Shown: positions 35,444-44,585 of the stretch, in pieces | How the letters are laid out: each line of letters starts with the position of its first letter | Numbering within the stretch: the stretch's first letter is position 1 | Assembly (NCBI GenBank): GCA_019454875.1 | Contig: JACFNL010000003.1 | Location: forward strand, 23,971 to 87,970 | Direction: 5' to 3' | Length of the DNA: 64,000 nt | Origin: Candidatus Cloacimonadota bacterium | GTDB taxonomy: Bacteria; Muiribacteriota; UBA6191 | The notes under the pieces: generated by a model | Database searches by the model: none | Told to the model about the DNA's origin: nothing | The model's input: only the letters and a program-made list of their open reading frames with translations | Translations under genes and position numbers: made by a program

Positions 35444-35449
35444 GACCCC

Positions 35450-36451
35450 ATGACAATCAAAGTTGCCATCAATGGATTTGGCCGCATTGGCCGCTGTTTT
35501 TTTCGCCAGGTTCACAAACTTGGGACTGAGGTTGAAATTGTCGCAATCAACGATCTGACCGACGCCAAGACCCTGGCCCACCTCCTGAAATATGACAGTG
35601 TTCACGGTCGATTTTCAGGAAATGTATCCGTGGACGGCAATGCCCTGATCGTGGACGGAAAACCAATCCGCATTACCGCCGAAAAAAATCCGGAAAATCT
35701 GGGATGGAAAGCTTTGGAAGTAGATCTGGTTGTGGAGTCTACTGGTGTATTCAAGGACAAAGCCGAAGTTTCAAGGCATATTAAGGCCGGAGCAAAAAAA
35801 GTGATCGTTTCTGCCCCACTAGCCGATCCGGATATCACCATTGTTATGGGAGTCAACGAAAAATCCTATGACAAAACCAGACATGATGTAATCTCCAATG
35901 CCAGCTGCACCACAAACTGTCTGGCACCAATTGCTAAAGTCATTGATGCCAATCTTGGTATTGAATCTGGACTGATGACCACAATTCATTCCTATACCAA
36001 TGACCAGAGAATTCTGGATTTGCCACATAGTGATTTAAGAAGGGCAAGAGCAGCTGCCTTAAATATGATCCCTACTAAAACGGGGGCCGCTAAAGCCGTA
36101 GCAGAGGTACTGCCTCAGCTCAAAGGCAAGCTGACAGGAATTGCCGTTCGGGTGCCAACTCCTAATGTTTCCGTAGTCGATGTTTGTTTTGTTACCAAAA
36201 AACAAACTTCTGCGGAGGCCGTGAACGCCATGTTAAATGAGGCCGCACTCAAGGATTTAAAAGGAATTCTCGAGGTCTGCGATGAAGAACTGGTTTCCGG
36301 AGATTTTAATGGCTCAAGCTTTTCCTCCAGTGTCGATGCCAAAAACACCATGGTTCAAAATGGGAACCTGGTGAAGGTACTCTCCTGGTATGACAATGAA
36401 ATGGGATATTCTACTAGGATTGTAGATTTGATTCGGCACATGTTTGCATAA
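35450..36451 (+). CDS. gap: Type I glyceraldehyde-3-phosphate dehydrogenase
   Basis: The 333-residue protein aligns by eye with GapA over its full length. It has INGFGRIGR (NAD site, 8-16), the catalytic SNASCTTNCLAP with the active cysteine, HSYTNDQRILDLPHSDLRRARAA (substrate phosphate site), NMIPTKTGAAKA, VRVPTPNVSVVD and WYDNEMGYSTR. It converts glyceraldehyde 3-phosphate, NAD and phosphate to 1,3-bisphosphoglycerate in the cytosol. The N-terminal residue after the first strand is NDL, the usual NAD-preferring form. No other glycolytic gene lies nearby. It is a single-gene unit with its own promoter and a hairpin after the stop. Confidence 0.97.
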   Translation: MTIKVAINGFGRIGRCFFRQVHKLGTEVEIVAINDLTDAKTLAHLLKYDSVHGRFSGNVSVDGNALIVDGKPIRITAEKNPENLGWKALEVDLVVESTGVFKDKAEVSRHIKAGAKKVIVSAPLADPDITIVMGVNEKSYDKTRHDVISNASCTTNCLAPIAKVIDANLGIESGLMTTIHSYTNDQRILDLPHSDLRRARAAALNMIPTKTGAAKAVAEVLPQLKGKLTGIAVRVPTPNVSVVDVCFVTKKQTSAEAVNAMLNEAALKDLKGILEVCDEELVSGDFNGSSFSSSVDAKNTMVQNGNLVKVLSWYDNEMGYSTRIVDLIRHMFA

Positions 36452-36461
36452 ACAGAACCGC

Positions 36462-36499
36462 GCTCACCGTCGCATCAACGGCGGCGGTGAGCATTGTTT
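36462..36499 (+). terminator. Hairpin after GAPDH gene
   Basis: A 12-pair stem joins 36462-36473 to 36481-36492 (GCTCACCG pairs with CGGTGAGC at the base) around a seven-base loop. The tail ATTGTTTC is only partly T-rich. The hairpin falls partly inside the 3' end of the convergent gene. Confidence 0.65.
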
Positions 36500-37011
36500 C
36501 TACGACGGGGAAAGGATGGGCGATGGCCTTCAAACTCGGACTGGCCGTAGGTGTATTTTTCACCATGGTCGCTATGCTCCTGATTTTCGAGACTATGAAT
36601 CTGGGCAATTCTGGAGAGGATGAATAATTTGTATTCCGGCATAATTTTTATGCTGTTTTCCCGAAACCAGGACAGACGAAGCTGGTCCTGCCCCAGTTTG
36701 CCCAATGAATCCCAGAATCGGACTTCACGACCAAGTTCTGCCGCATGTCCTGAATAGATATTCTCAAGCCTCTCTGCATCAAGACAATATTTGTCTTCCC
36801 ACCATTTTAAAAACTGTAAAATCTCACCTGATCCAATTCTTTGCAGAACCATCAAATCACTATCTAGCTTGTCTACCCCTGGGTTTTTCTCCTGTTTCCA
36901 GCTGTAATAAAAGGGATCCTGGTGGGCCTGAGTGACTACCGGGCCATTTGCCCAGATACTTTGCATCACAACAGCCATTAATGCGGCATTTATTCCCAGT
37001 TTTGTAAACAT
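36475..37011 (-). CDS. Exported protein, unknown, with arginine-rich tail
   Basis: This 178-residue protein has a signal peptide (INAALMAVVMQSIWANG) and a helical body (VLQRIGSGEILQFLKWWEDKYCLDAERL). No known family is evident. The last ten residues (RRRNNAHRRR) are coded by the GAPDH terminator hairpin, so this tail may be a by-product of gene overlap rather than a selected sequence. The gene reads toward GAPDH and ends 23 bases after the GAPDH stop. Upstream it faces the adenylate cyclase gene across about 70 bases. Confidence 0.6.
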   Translation of the reverse strand: MFTKLGINAALMAVVMQSIWANGPVVTQAHQDPFYYSWKQEKNPGVDKLDSDLMVLQRIGSGEILQFLKWWEDKYCLDAERLENIYSGHAAELGREVRFWDSLGKLGQDQLRLSWFRENSIKIMPEYKLFILSRIAQIHSLENQEHSDHGEKYTYGQSEFEGHRPSFPRRRNNAHRRR

Positions 37012-37047
37012 CTGAACCTCTTATTATGTGAACCTTTAATCCTTCTA

Positions 37048-37074
37048 TCGACATTTACCAAAAGGCGATATACT
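37048..37074 (+). promoter_or_regulatory. Candidate promoter of the adenylate cyclase operon
   Basis: TCGACA (37048-37053) and TATACT (37069-37074) are spaced by 15 bases, slightly short. Transcription would then begin near 37081, two bases before ATG 37083, implying a nearly leaderless mRNA. No ribosome binding site is visible before that ATG. Confidence 0.4.
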
Positions 37075-37082
37075 TTTTGGCT

Positions 37083-40000
37083 ATGAAAAAAGCCCGAAAA
37101 CTTTCCCCCTCCATTCTATTTGTCTTCTTGTGTATATGTGGATTGTATCTGGATCACCACTTCAAGTTCAGTCTTGGCAAATCCAACCCTGTTCTCGATA
37201 TTATCGGTGTTGTATCTGACCCAATCGACAATTTTCTAACACAACTGGAACGAAGAGCATATGATTCTTATATATCCAGTCGGAATGCCCAATCCCAACA
37301 GGATAAAATCACAATAATTCAGAAGGGTGTACTGTCCAATAAATTTGAGGAAAACAGCCCTGAATATCTGCGCCATTTGGATGAACTTACAGTTTCAACT
37401 CCTACCAGTAGGGATATTGTTGTCGCAGCAATTGATGAAAAAACTTTAACCGTTTTGAATGACTGGCCCATTCGCCGGGACAGATATGCTCAGTTTTTAG
37501 AACGACTTTTTGAAAAGGGAAAAGCCAGAACAGTGGCATTTGATATTGTCTTCTCAGAAGAAGGAGACAAAGAGGCCATAAACGCCCTAAAAAATCTGAA
37601 GAACAAGGTAGGTCCTGATTTAAGTAACGAAATCGATGAACTGTCAAAACAAATTGACTACAATTTACAGCTCGAACAAAGTTTTGCTCGTTATGCTGAC
37701 AAAATAGTTGGTGGATTCAGTGTGCTTTCGAAAGAGGAGGCCACCATAAAGGATTTCAGCAATGTGTTCTTTCCGGCTGAGTACAACAGCTACAGGCTGA
37801 CAGAGCGAGGAATAGAAAACCAAATCATGCGTAATTATGGGGGCACATATAATTATGCTGGTTTACGAGAGATTATCAAATACAACGGATTCTTTAATGT
37901 GAGTCCAGATGGGGATGGAATTGTAAGAGAGATCGCTCTTCTAAACGCTCTCCCTGTGAAACTCAAACACAAAGACGGTTCCGTAGATCCAGAATCCTGG
38001 GAACTGTTTGGCAGTCTAGGTCTGGAGACCCTGAATTTGTTGAAACATCGATCCATCAGTGCACCAATCAGTAAAGGCACCTACCTTGAGATGGCTGTGA
38101 ACTCTCCGTTTTTCTCCTTGAAAGAGGATAGTAAGAATGCATTAAAACAGAAACTGCGAGAAATCCTGCAAGGATGGAGTGGTGCCACAGAACACCAGAA
38201 GTTATTACTTGATTCAGCCTGGGCATTATGCAGATTCAACATGAGTCCAGATTTTGAATTTCTGGAATCCGCCTTGGTTTTGGCCAACATCGGTGAATAT
38301 TCAGACATAGATGCCTTTCTATTGTCGCTCAGCACATTTCCCATGCCTATGATTCACAGAATTCTTCAGAACTTTGAACCTCAGTCTCATTCCCTGTTCC
38401 CTGACAAGTCCTTTATTGAACTTGAATCCAATCGTGAGATGTTAAAAAAAGTTCAAGGCAGTATAAAACCGGTACTAATCGAAGTACTGGTAGAAAATTT
38501 GTGGTCGGGATTATTGCAACATCTGATTCTGCTGCATAGTTTTTCCAAAGAGGACCTGAATAGTCTCAAGAAGCACTTTGAAACTGCTCTTCTTGCTGAA
38601 ACAGATTTTTTGACATCCATTTACCAGGAAGACAATCTGGCCAAACCTGAAAACAAGGTTCGGATGGGGAGTTCTTCAAAAATCAAGGTTGCATATAATG
38701 CTACCCGTCAAGGTTATGTTCAGTACTCCATGATTGATATCATGCAGGAAGATGAACTAGAGGGAATGCTTTTTGGATTCAAAACCCCAAAGGTTACAAT
38801 AGAGGAAGCTTTAAAGGATCGAATTGTGATTCTTGGTCCCACAGCTCTTGGTATCAATGACTGGAGAGCAACCCCGACCTCCAGCTATATGGACGGTCTT
38901 GAGATTCACGCCCATGTTCTGGATAACATTCGTGATGAAATTCAAATTTTGAGACCAGACGGAGCCTTTTTACTGGAATTTCTCGTTCTATTGTCTTTAA
39001 TGTTTATCCTGCCATATTGTCTGACTCGATTAAATGCAAAATTTGGAGCACTGGTATCCTTGCTTCTTGCGGTAGGATGGTTAGGCTTCTGTTACTACTC
39101 TATCCATTACAATTTCTCCTATTATCAGTTCACTCAAACCGTAAGTTTCATTGGGGTTGTCTATGTTTTGATTACTACCTATGAATACATGATGGAAGAA
39201 CGGGAAAAGAAAAAAACCAGGGATGCTTTCCAGCACTATGTGAATGCAAGCGTGGTTGATTCCGTGCTTGCCGATCCAGATATGTTAAAGCTTGGGGGGC
39301 AGAAGCGCGACATGACGGTATTGTTCTCTGATGTGAGGGGATTTACCACCATCTCGGAAAAGCTGGATGCCACAACTCTGGTGGCTTTGATGAATGACTA
39401 TCTGGAAGAGATGACCAATCTGGTTCTAGAATCAGATGGAACCCTGGACAAGTTCATTGGTGATGCCGTAATGGCATTCTGGGGTGCCCCCTTAAAACAG
39501 GAAGATCACGCTGCTAGGGCTACCCTCACAGCTATTGCAATGTTAAAACGAATGGATACTTTAGCTGTAGAAATCAAGGAAAAATATGATGTAGAAGTGG
39601 CCATTGGTATTGGACTAAACACAGGGCCGATGGTAGTTGGGAACATGGGTTCAAAACAGAGGTTTAACTATACTGTACTTGGAGATGCGGTAAATCTTGG
39701 TGCCCGTCTCGAAGGTCAGACCAAAGGTTATGGAGCCTACCTGATTCTTTCAGAAAGTACCTATAATCTGGTAAAAGACTGGGCCGCTGGCCGCCTTCTG
39801 GATTTAATTGCCGTAAAGGGAAAAACTCTGCCTGTGAAGATTTTTGAAGTCATTGGTATAAAAAAGGAAATGAGTGCGGAGGCATTGCGCGGTCTGGAAG
39901 AATTTGAGGCTGCGGTGCATACCTATTACTTCGGCCGCAGGTTCCAGGAAGGTATTCAAGTCTTTAAGGATCTGAAAAAATATAGAAAAGGCAAGGATAA

Positions 40001-40094
40001 GGCCTGTGATTTGTACATTGAACGCTGTGAGGACTTTTCAGAAAATCCACCACCAGATAACTGGGATGGTTCTTATGTTGCCACCTCAAAATAG
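37083..40094 (+). CDS. CHASE2-domain class III adenylate cyclase with extra insertion
   Basis: The 1003-residue inner-membrane protein has one N-terminal helix (about 10-24), a large periplasmic CHASE2 sensor domain (about 40-615), three more helices (about 628-700) and a cytoplasmic class III cyclase domain (743-920). The cyclase has LFSDVRGFTTISE (D750) and LDKFIGDAVMAFWGAP (D794) as the metal-binding aspartates and NMGSKQRFNYTVLGDAVNLGARLE at the dimer site, so it should make cyclic AMP. CHASE2 landmarks are DIVVAAIDEKTL, ARTVAFDIVFSE, VGGF and VILGPTALGINDWRATP. About 210 mainly helical residues (325-535) are inserted between the SLGLETLNLL helix and YVQYSMIDIM, where ordinary CHASE2 domains have little. 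It heads an operon with secreted and membrane proteins. Confidence 0.88.
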   Translation: MKKARKLSPSILFVFLCICGLYLDHHFKFSLGKSNPVLDIIGVVSDPIDNFLTQLERRAYDSYISSRNAQSQQDKITIIQKGVLSNKFEENSPEYLRHLDELTVSTPTSRDIVVAAIDEKTLTVLNDWPIRRDRYAQFLERLFEKGKARTVAFDIVFSEEGDKEAINALKNLKNKVGPDLSNEIDELSKQIDYNLQLEQSFARYADKIVGGFSVLSKEEATIKDFSNVFFPAEYNSYRLTERGIENQIMRNYGGTYNYAGLREIIKYNGFFNVSPDGDGIVREIALLNALPVKLKHKDGSVDPESWELFGSLGLETLNLLKHRSISAPISKGTYLEMAVNSPFFSLKEDSKNALKQKLREILQGWSGATEHQKLLLDSAWALCRFNMSPDFEFLESALVLANIGEYSDIDAFLLSLSTFPMPMIHRILQNFEPQSHSLFPDKSFIELESNREMLKKVQGSIKPVLIEVLVENLWSGLLQHLILLHSFSKEDLNSLKKHFETALLAETDFLTSIYQEDNLAKPENKVRMGSSSKIKVAYNATRQGYVQYSMIDIMQEDELEGMLFGFKTPKVTIEEALKDRIVILGPTALGINDWRATPTSSYMDGLEIHAHVLDNIRDEIQILRPDGAFLLEFLVLLSLMFILPYCLTRLNAKFGALVSLLLAVGWLGFCYYSIHYNFSYYQFTQTVSFIGVVYVLITTYEYMMEEREKKKTRDAFQHYVNASVVDSVLADPDMLKLGGQKRDMTVLFSDVRGFTTISEKLDATTLVALMNDYLEEMTNLVLESDGTLDKFIGDAVMAFWGAPLKQEDHAARATLTAIAMLKRMDTLAVEIKEKYDVEVAIGIGLNTGPMVVGNMGSKQRFNYTVLGDAVNLGARLEGQTKGYGAYLILSESTYNLVKDWAAGRLLDLIAVKGKTLPVKIFEVIGIKKEMSAEALRGLEEFEAAVHTYYFGRRFQEGIQVFKDLKKYRKGKDKACDLYIERCEDFSENPPPDNWDGSYVATSK

Positions 40095-40099
40095 GCTAA

Positions 40100-41056
40100 A
40101 TGGTTCGTGATTTACTGTTATCCGGTTGTCTGTTTCTTATGCTTCTTAAGACAAGCATTTGCCTTGAGAAGCATAGGGACTGGAAACACCGTTTTAATAC
40201 CCTGAAATTTTACATAGACCTTCTTATCTTAAATGATGGCAGAAATTACTGGACAGAGCCTATACCCTATCATGTTTATGCCTCATCAGAAAAACTGAGC
40301 ACTGCCCTGCAAAAAATCGAACCCCACAAACGCCTGGAGCCGTTACTGTCTGAACTTAGATGGCTGATACCCCTTTCCGATTACCGAGTGGACGATCTCT
40401 TTGATCAACTTAATCATTTGGTACGGGACATGCCTTCCCGCGATATCCACACCCTGCAAACCTATCTAATCAATACTTGTCCCTGGCCCACCCGTGCCAT
40501 ACTGGAACTGGAAAAGCTGCGTTACATCCGTGCAGATAAAAATTCTCTTAATCTGCCTCCAGGTCTTATTCATTGCCACCCCAGCTGCAATATCTCAAAG
40601 CTTAACTTTTTATCTGAATGGTACAGAATTCACGAGCTCCCGGAACTTGCGGAACACTATTGTAATGAGCTGCAAAGACATAAGGAACCTAAATCGCTGG
40701 CCTGTTTGTACAATGAAATGGATATGGCCGAACTGCGTCAGCTCCCACTACAGGATATTTACCTTGAATTGAACCTGAATTACCCTGCCCGGAATTCACA
40801 GGATGAACCGGTATCCGTTCTGAGATTCAAATTAAAGACAATGTTACAAAATGACCCAGCCCCCGATCTCTGTGAGGCTTTGATTGAACTGTCCCTGAGA
40901 TATTCAGACAATGACTCACAGCCCGATCTGTATCAAAGGTTTTTTGAAGAATTTAACCGGCTGTCTGACACTCAATGGCAACTTGCAATCGACTGTATGC
41001 AAAAACATGGTCACACAGCACTGGCCTTACAATGGGCTAATAGAAACAATCCATGA
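40100..41056 (+). CDS. Exported helical protein, copy 1 of duplicated module
   Basis: I do not recognise a named family for this 318-residue protein. It has a signal peptide (LLLSGCLFLMLLKTSIC) and then an all-helical body with repeat-like units (ELAEHYCNELQRHKEPKSLACLYNEMDMAEL) that suggest a TPR-like solenoid. The mature start DWKHRFNTLKFYIDLLI matches DWQSRFSTLMEALLYPI in the 42616-44580 protein, so the two are related. It starts five bases after the cyclase stop, and its own stop overlaps the next gene's ATG (ATGA). It probably works in the periplasm with the downstream membrane protein. Confidence 0.65.
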   Translation: MVRDLLLSGCLFLMLLKTSICLEKHRDWKHRFNTLKFYIDLLILNDGRNYWTEPIPYHVYASSEKLSTALQKIEPHKRLEPLLSELRWLIPLSDYRVDDLFDQLNHLVRDMPSRDIHTLQTYLINTCPWPTRAILELEKLRYIRADKNSLNLPPGLIHCHPSCNISKLNFLSEWYRIHELPELAEHYCNELQRHKEPKSLACLYNEMDMAELRQLPLQDIYLELNLNYPARNSQDEPVSVLRFKLKTMLQNDPAPDLCEALIELSLRYSDNDSQPDLYQRFFEEFNRLSDTQWQLAIDCMQKHGHTALALQWANRNNP

Positions 41057-42635
41057 TTATTCACACACTGATTCTTTTAGTCCTGACACATGGTTTTGTT
41101 TACATAAGTAGTGCCTTTACACCCAAATTGCCACTGGAATACCGTTTAACACTTGCCATGATGGCTTTTGGTGTTCTATTCCACGGGGTTTCACTTTTTA
41201 CACCATTGCAAAATTGCGGCTGGATTTATATTGGGTTTTTACCCCTTGCCCTCATTGGCATAAAAAAACCTCTATCAGCCAGCAGGAATCACTGTGCCTC
41301 TTTCTGTCCTGTGCCATTTCCGGCTTTATCCTCAGTACAGCTACTAGCCTTGGAGATACAGGTGTCTACCATCAGCAGGCCATCCGCTGGTTATCTGAGT
41401 ATGGAACCGTAACCGGAATTGCCACACTTATGGACCCATTGGGGAATGCATCAAGCTGGTTTGCTCTTTGTGCCTCACTAAGTCAGTTTTTGGGAGTCTC
41501 AAATTGCGGAGGCATTACTGGTGGACTGGGAACTGCGGTGATTGTTTACACCATTCTGAATCGTTTTCTGACTGGGGATAATTTGAGAACCCCATTGGCA
41601 ATGACATTGATACTGATCCTGGGGTTAAACATAGGCTTATGCAATTCACCCTCACCAGATTTACCCCTGTTGTTTGTTCCTATTCTGATTCTTGATCTGA
41701 TTGCAAAAAGGCCCCATGGTTATATTCCTGTCTGCCTGATTCTTGCCTGTCTTTTGTTTTCCATCAAGCTGATAGCTTTTCTTCTAGTCGCTCCCTTGCT
41801 AGCCGTCTGCCTGTATAAAAAAGAGTTCAAGGCATTATGTTGTGGGGTTTTTGTCCTTGTATTGACTGGTTTTATTGGTTATAAACTATCTGATTGTGCC
41901 TATTTCCCCCTACCTTATTTCTGTAGCTTGAATGCCCATCCCAGAAGTCATGAAATTGCCATTTACAATTCCAGGCATATCAGAATACACGCCATGAGTT
42001 GTGGAACCGGTGTTTTAAACGATTTCTGGTTCTGGCAGTGGGCCATGTGTTCTCCCCTGTCTGCATTTTTGGTGTTTGGCTGCCTTGTATCCGTTCTTTT
42101 GAATCGCAAAGATATGCAGAAAAACCCCTGGGATTTATGGCTTGTCCTGTGCGGTGTTATGCTAATGATGATTGCTCCTTCCTCTCGATATGCCGGTGGA
42201 TTCTGGGCTTGTCTGTTTGCAAAACTGGCAGAAAAACAGACTGTTTCTCCAAACAAGACCTGGATTTTGATTATTTTTATCCTGATGTTTTGTTTTGTGT
42301 ACACAATAACCGATGCCCAGTGGAAAAGAGCCTTCTGGATGAGCCATCAATCAGGAAGTATCAAACCCGCACTGAATCAGCTTCTAAATCCGTTTCCCCG
42401 AATGTATTCCCCGATTCGCTGGGACCAGTCCCTGCCTGTAACCACATTAAATGGTCATCCAATCTATTTACGGGATGCTCAGGAATGGGATTCATTCGGA
42501 GATTTTTGTTATGATAGTCCATTGCCCTGTACCTGGCCCCAAAGATTGCAGGAAATTGAGTTTATTGATAAAAAAGCCGGATGTCAGGCCGGGTTTCGCT
42601 GGAAAGAGGATATGAATGATCATGAATCGATGTAA
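41053..42635 (+). CDS. Polytopic membrane protein, copy 1, interrupted by -1 frameshift at A7
   Basis: Read with a -1 shift at the seven A residues 41262-41268, this is one protein of about 527 residues with roughly 11-12 membrane helices. The first 72 codons (MIIHTLILLVLTHG...ALIGIKK) continue as TSISQQESLCLFLSCAISGF in the other frame. The joined sequence aligns by eye with the paralogue at 44586-46754: SLF-x-P near the junction, GDTGVYH, a YG/P-S-x-WF segment, APS-x-RYA and the end PLPC...EFID...G-x-R. The start ATG overlaps the previous stop. A start inside the second frame (41214) would lose the first helices and lacks a ribosome binding site. The shift could be a mutation, a sequencing error, or slippage. 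GDTG-x-YH membrane proteins resemble LIC_10190-type and GT-C-like enzymes. Confidence 0.7.
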
Positions 42636-44580
42636 GCCAAATCAGTATATCTTCTCACTTTTTATACTTTTTGGAGCACTCAGCCCATCCTGGGCCGATT
42701 GGCAGTCCCGTTTTTCCACACTGATGGAAGCATTGTTATACCCCATCACAAGAAGACTCCCGCAGAATGCGGTGATCAATGAAACGGTTCCAGAGAGTCC
42801 AGAGGATGTTCTTCATAGACTCAGAAGTATTCTTCAAGATGAAAAACAGACAGGGCAATTGAAGGCAGAACAGTTTGTAGCCCTGCTCGAAGATGGAGCC
42901 ATAAAAACCGGATTAAATCTCATGGAAGTTTATGAAGAACTAAGGCACGAGTTTCTACCCGAATCCTCAGCAGCACTCCTGGAAGAGACCCTGAATTTAC
43001 TACCCGTCAACAATCCGTTTAGCTACCTGATCGCCATGGATATCTGGCAACACTGGAAAAATCACAACTTTCCTGACATTAAGCAAGAATTGGTTGAAAC
43101 TGTCATCAGTGGTGATAGTGTCTGCAAAAATATTCCTCAATGTATGCTGGGCCATGCCCGTGTTCTGATGAAAGAAGGCCGCTTCCAGGAGGCTAAAAAC
43201 TCTTACAAATCAGCATTTTCAGATCCAGACAGCGAGTTTGAATATCTGAACTGCAATTTGTTTCTAGCCCTGGAATCTAGAAATCGGGATGAAGTAAATC
43301 AGAAACTGACACAATTAAAGGTTCTTTTTGCAAAGCGGGATTTTCAAACTCAGGAAAAAGAAATTGCCTTTACCTTTCTTGACTGGGAAAAAATCACAAA
43401 CATTATCGGGACAGGATATAGACCCCAGGAACATGAAATTATCAAAGCTGTAGTTGCCTTGATGTGGTCGGGAAAATTTACCGAAGCTTTGGAAATTTTA
43501 AAAGAACACCCGGCTAAAGCAGAACTTCCCACTGAATTGATGTTACGAGAGTTTCCTAATGTAGGAAAAACTGTATTACTAACCAATCTTGAACCAGCTT
43601 TACAGCTTGACTCAATCAAAAGTTTCAGTTATTCCACCAGAGATCTTGAACTTCTTAAAGGGGCAGTCCCAGAAAATAGTCCCATTTACCAGCACCTGTT
43701 CGGAAACCCAGACAGCCATACACATCCGCCCATAGACGATGTAAACGACCTGGTTCAGCTATTTGGAGAAATCCAGTCCCTTAACCATTCTCCTGAGGAT
43801 ATTTATTCCGCATTTGTTGAACACCCACGATTACAGGAGCAAAATGCTCTGCAACTCGCGCTTCAAGCCATTGGAAAACAACTGCCAAACTCCACTGAGC
43901 TTTTGGCCAGGATTCTTCTGCGCCTCAATTCTGATGAACTGGAGACATATCTGGAACACACTGGATTAAGCCCAGAGGACACTGCCAAGGGCAAGGCATT
44001 AATCCTGTCTGAACTGAGTCGAACTAATGAGGCATTACTGGAGTTAAAAAAGGTTCCTGGGCATAAAAACAGTGCGCATTTCTATATTTTGGAGTTGCAG
44101 GCTATCAGGAGTAATTCTGAACCTGATACCCTGTATCAATCCGTGGACACCGTATTGGGCCGGTGGCCAGAGTTTATATCTCATCCATTGATAGTTGATA
44201 TTTTGTTTGAACAGGGTGATTTTGATGCCATCTGCCGCGCCCATCTTAATACTGATGTTCCAGTTCATACTTGGGAACAGTTTGTTTTGTCACATTTTTT
44301 TACGGGTAAATTTAAACGAGCAATGGAGCTGATCGATTTAAAACCAACGGAAATGACTCTGCCCCCCCTACCTGAGGCCAATGACATTTCCGGTTTTTAC
44401 CACATCAGTCTCAACCTGTTAAATGTGTTGCCGGATTTAGCCAAAAAGAAACAATTACAACGATTTCGTCATGATTTAACCCCTAAGATCGCATCGGATC
44501 TTATGGCAGAAAGCCAAAGCTTTTCCGAGGAAGTCCAAAATATACTTAAGGAGCTGGCCTTAAAACACAAAACCGAGTAG
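42616..44580 (+). CDS. Exported helical-repeat protein, copy 2 of duplicated module
   Basis: The 654-residue protein starts at ATG 42616 with GAGGA six bases upstream, overlapping the previous gene by 20 bases. A signal peptide (QYIFSLFILFGALSPSWA) precedes DWQSRFSTLMEALLYPI, related to the start of the 40100-41056 protein. The body is helical throughout with TPR/SEL-like units such as GHARVLMKEGRFQEAKNSYKSAF and KGKALILSELSRTNEALLELKKV. It is about twice as long as copy 1. A periplasmic adaptor or scaffold for the downstream membrane protein is likely. The next gene begins five bases after its stop. Confidence 0.65.
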   Translation: MIMNRCKPNQYIFSLFILFGALSPSWADWQSRFSTLMEALLYPITRRLPQNAVINETVPESPEDVLHRLRSILQDEKQTGQLKAEQFVALLEDGAIKTGLNLMEVYEELRHEFLPESSAALLEETLNLLPVNNPFSYLIAMDIWQHWKNHNFPDIKQELVETVISGDSVCKNIPQCMLGHARVLMKEGRFQEAKNSYKSAFSDPDSEFEYLNCNLFLALESRNRDEVNQKLTQLKVLFAKRDFQTQEKEIAFTFLDWEKITNIIGTGYRPQEHEIIKAVVALMWSGKFTEALEILKEHPAKAELPTELMLREFPNVGKTVLLTNLEPALQLDSIKSFSYSTRDLELLKGAVPENSPIYQHLFGNPDSHTHPPIDDVNDLVQLFGEIQSLNHSPEDIYSAFVEHPRLQEQNALQLALQAIGKQLPNSTELLARILLRLNSDELETYLEHTGLSPEDTAKGKALILSELSRTNEALLELKKVPGHKNSAHFYILELQAIRSNSEPDTLYQSVDTVLGRWPEFISHPLIVDILFEQGDFDAICRAHLNTDVPVHTWEQFVLSHFFTGKFKRAMELIDLKPTEMTLPPLPEANDISGFYHISLNLLNVLPDLAKKKQLQRFRHDLTPKIASDLMAESQSFSEEVQNILKELALKHKTE

Positions 44581-44585
44581 TTAGA

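Noticed and set aside
41214..42635. The 473-residue frame starting at 41214 as an independent gene
   Set aside because: It lacks a ribosome binding site and the first membrane helices. The upstream frame from 41053 joined by a -1 shift matches the paralogue better.
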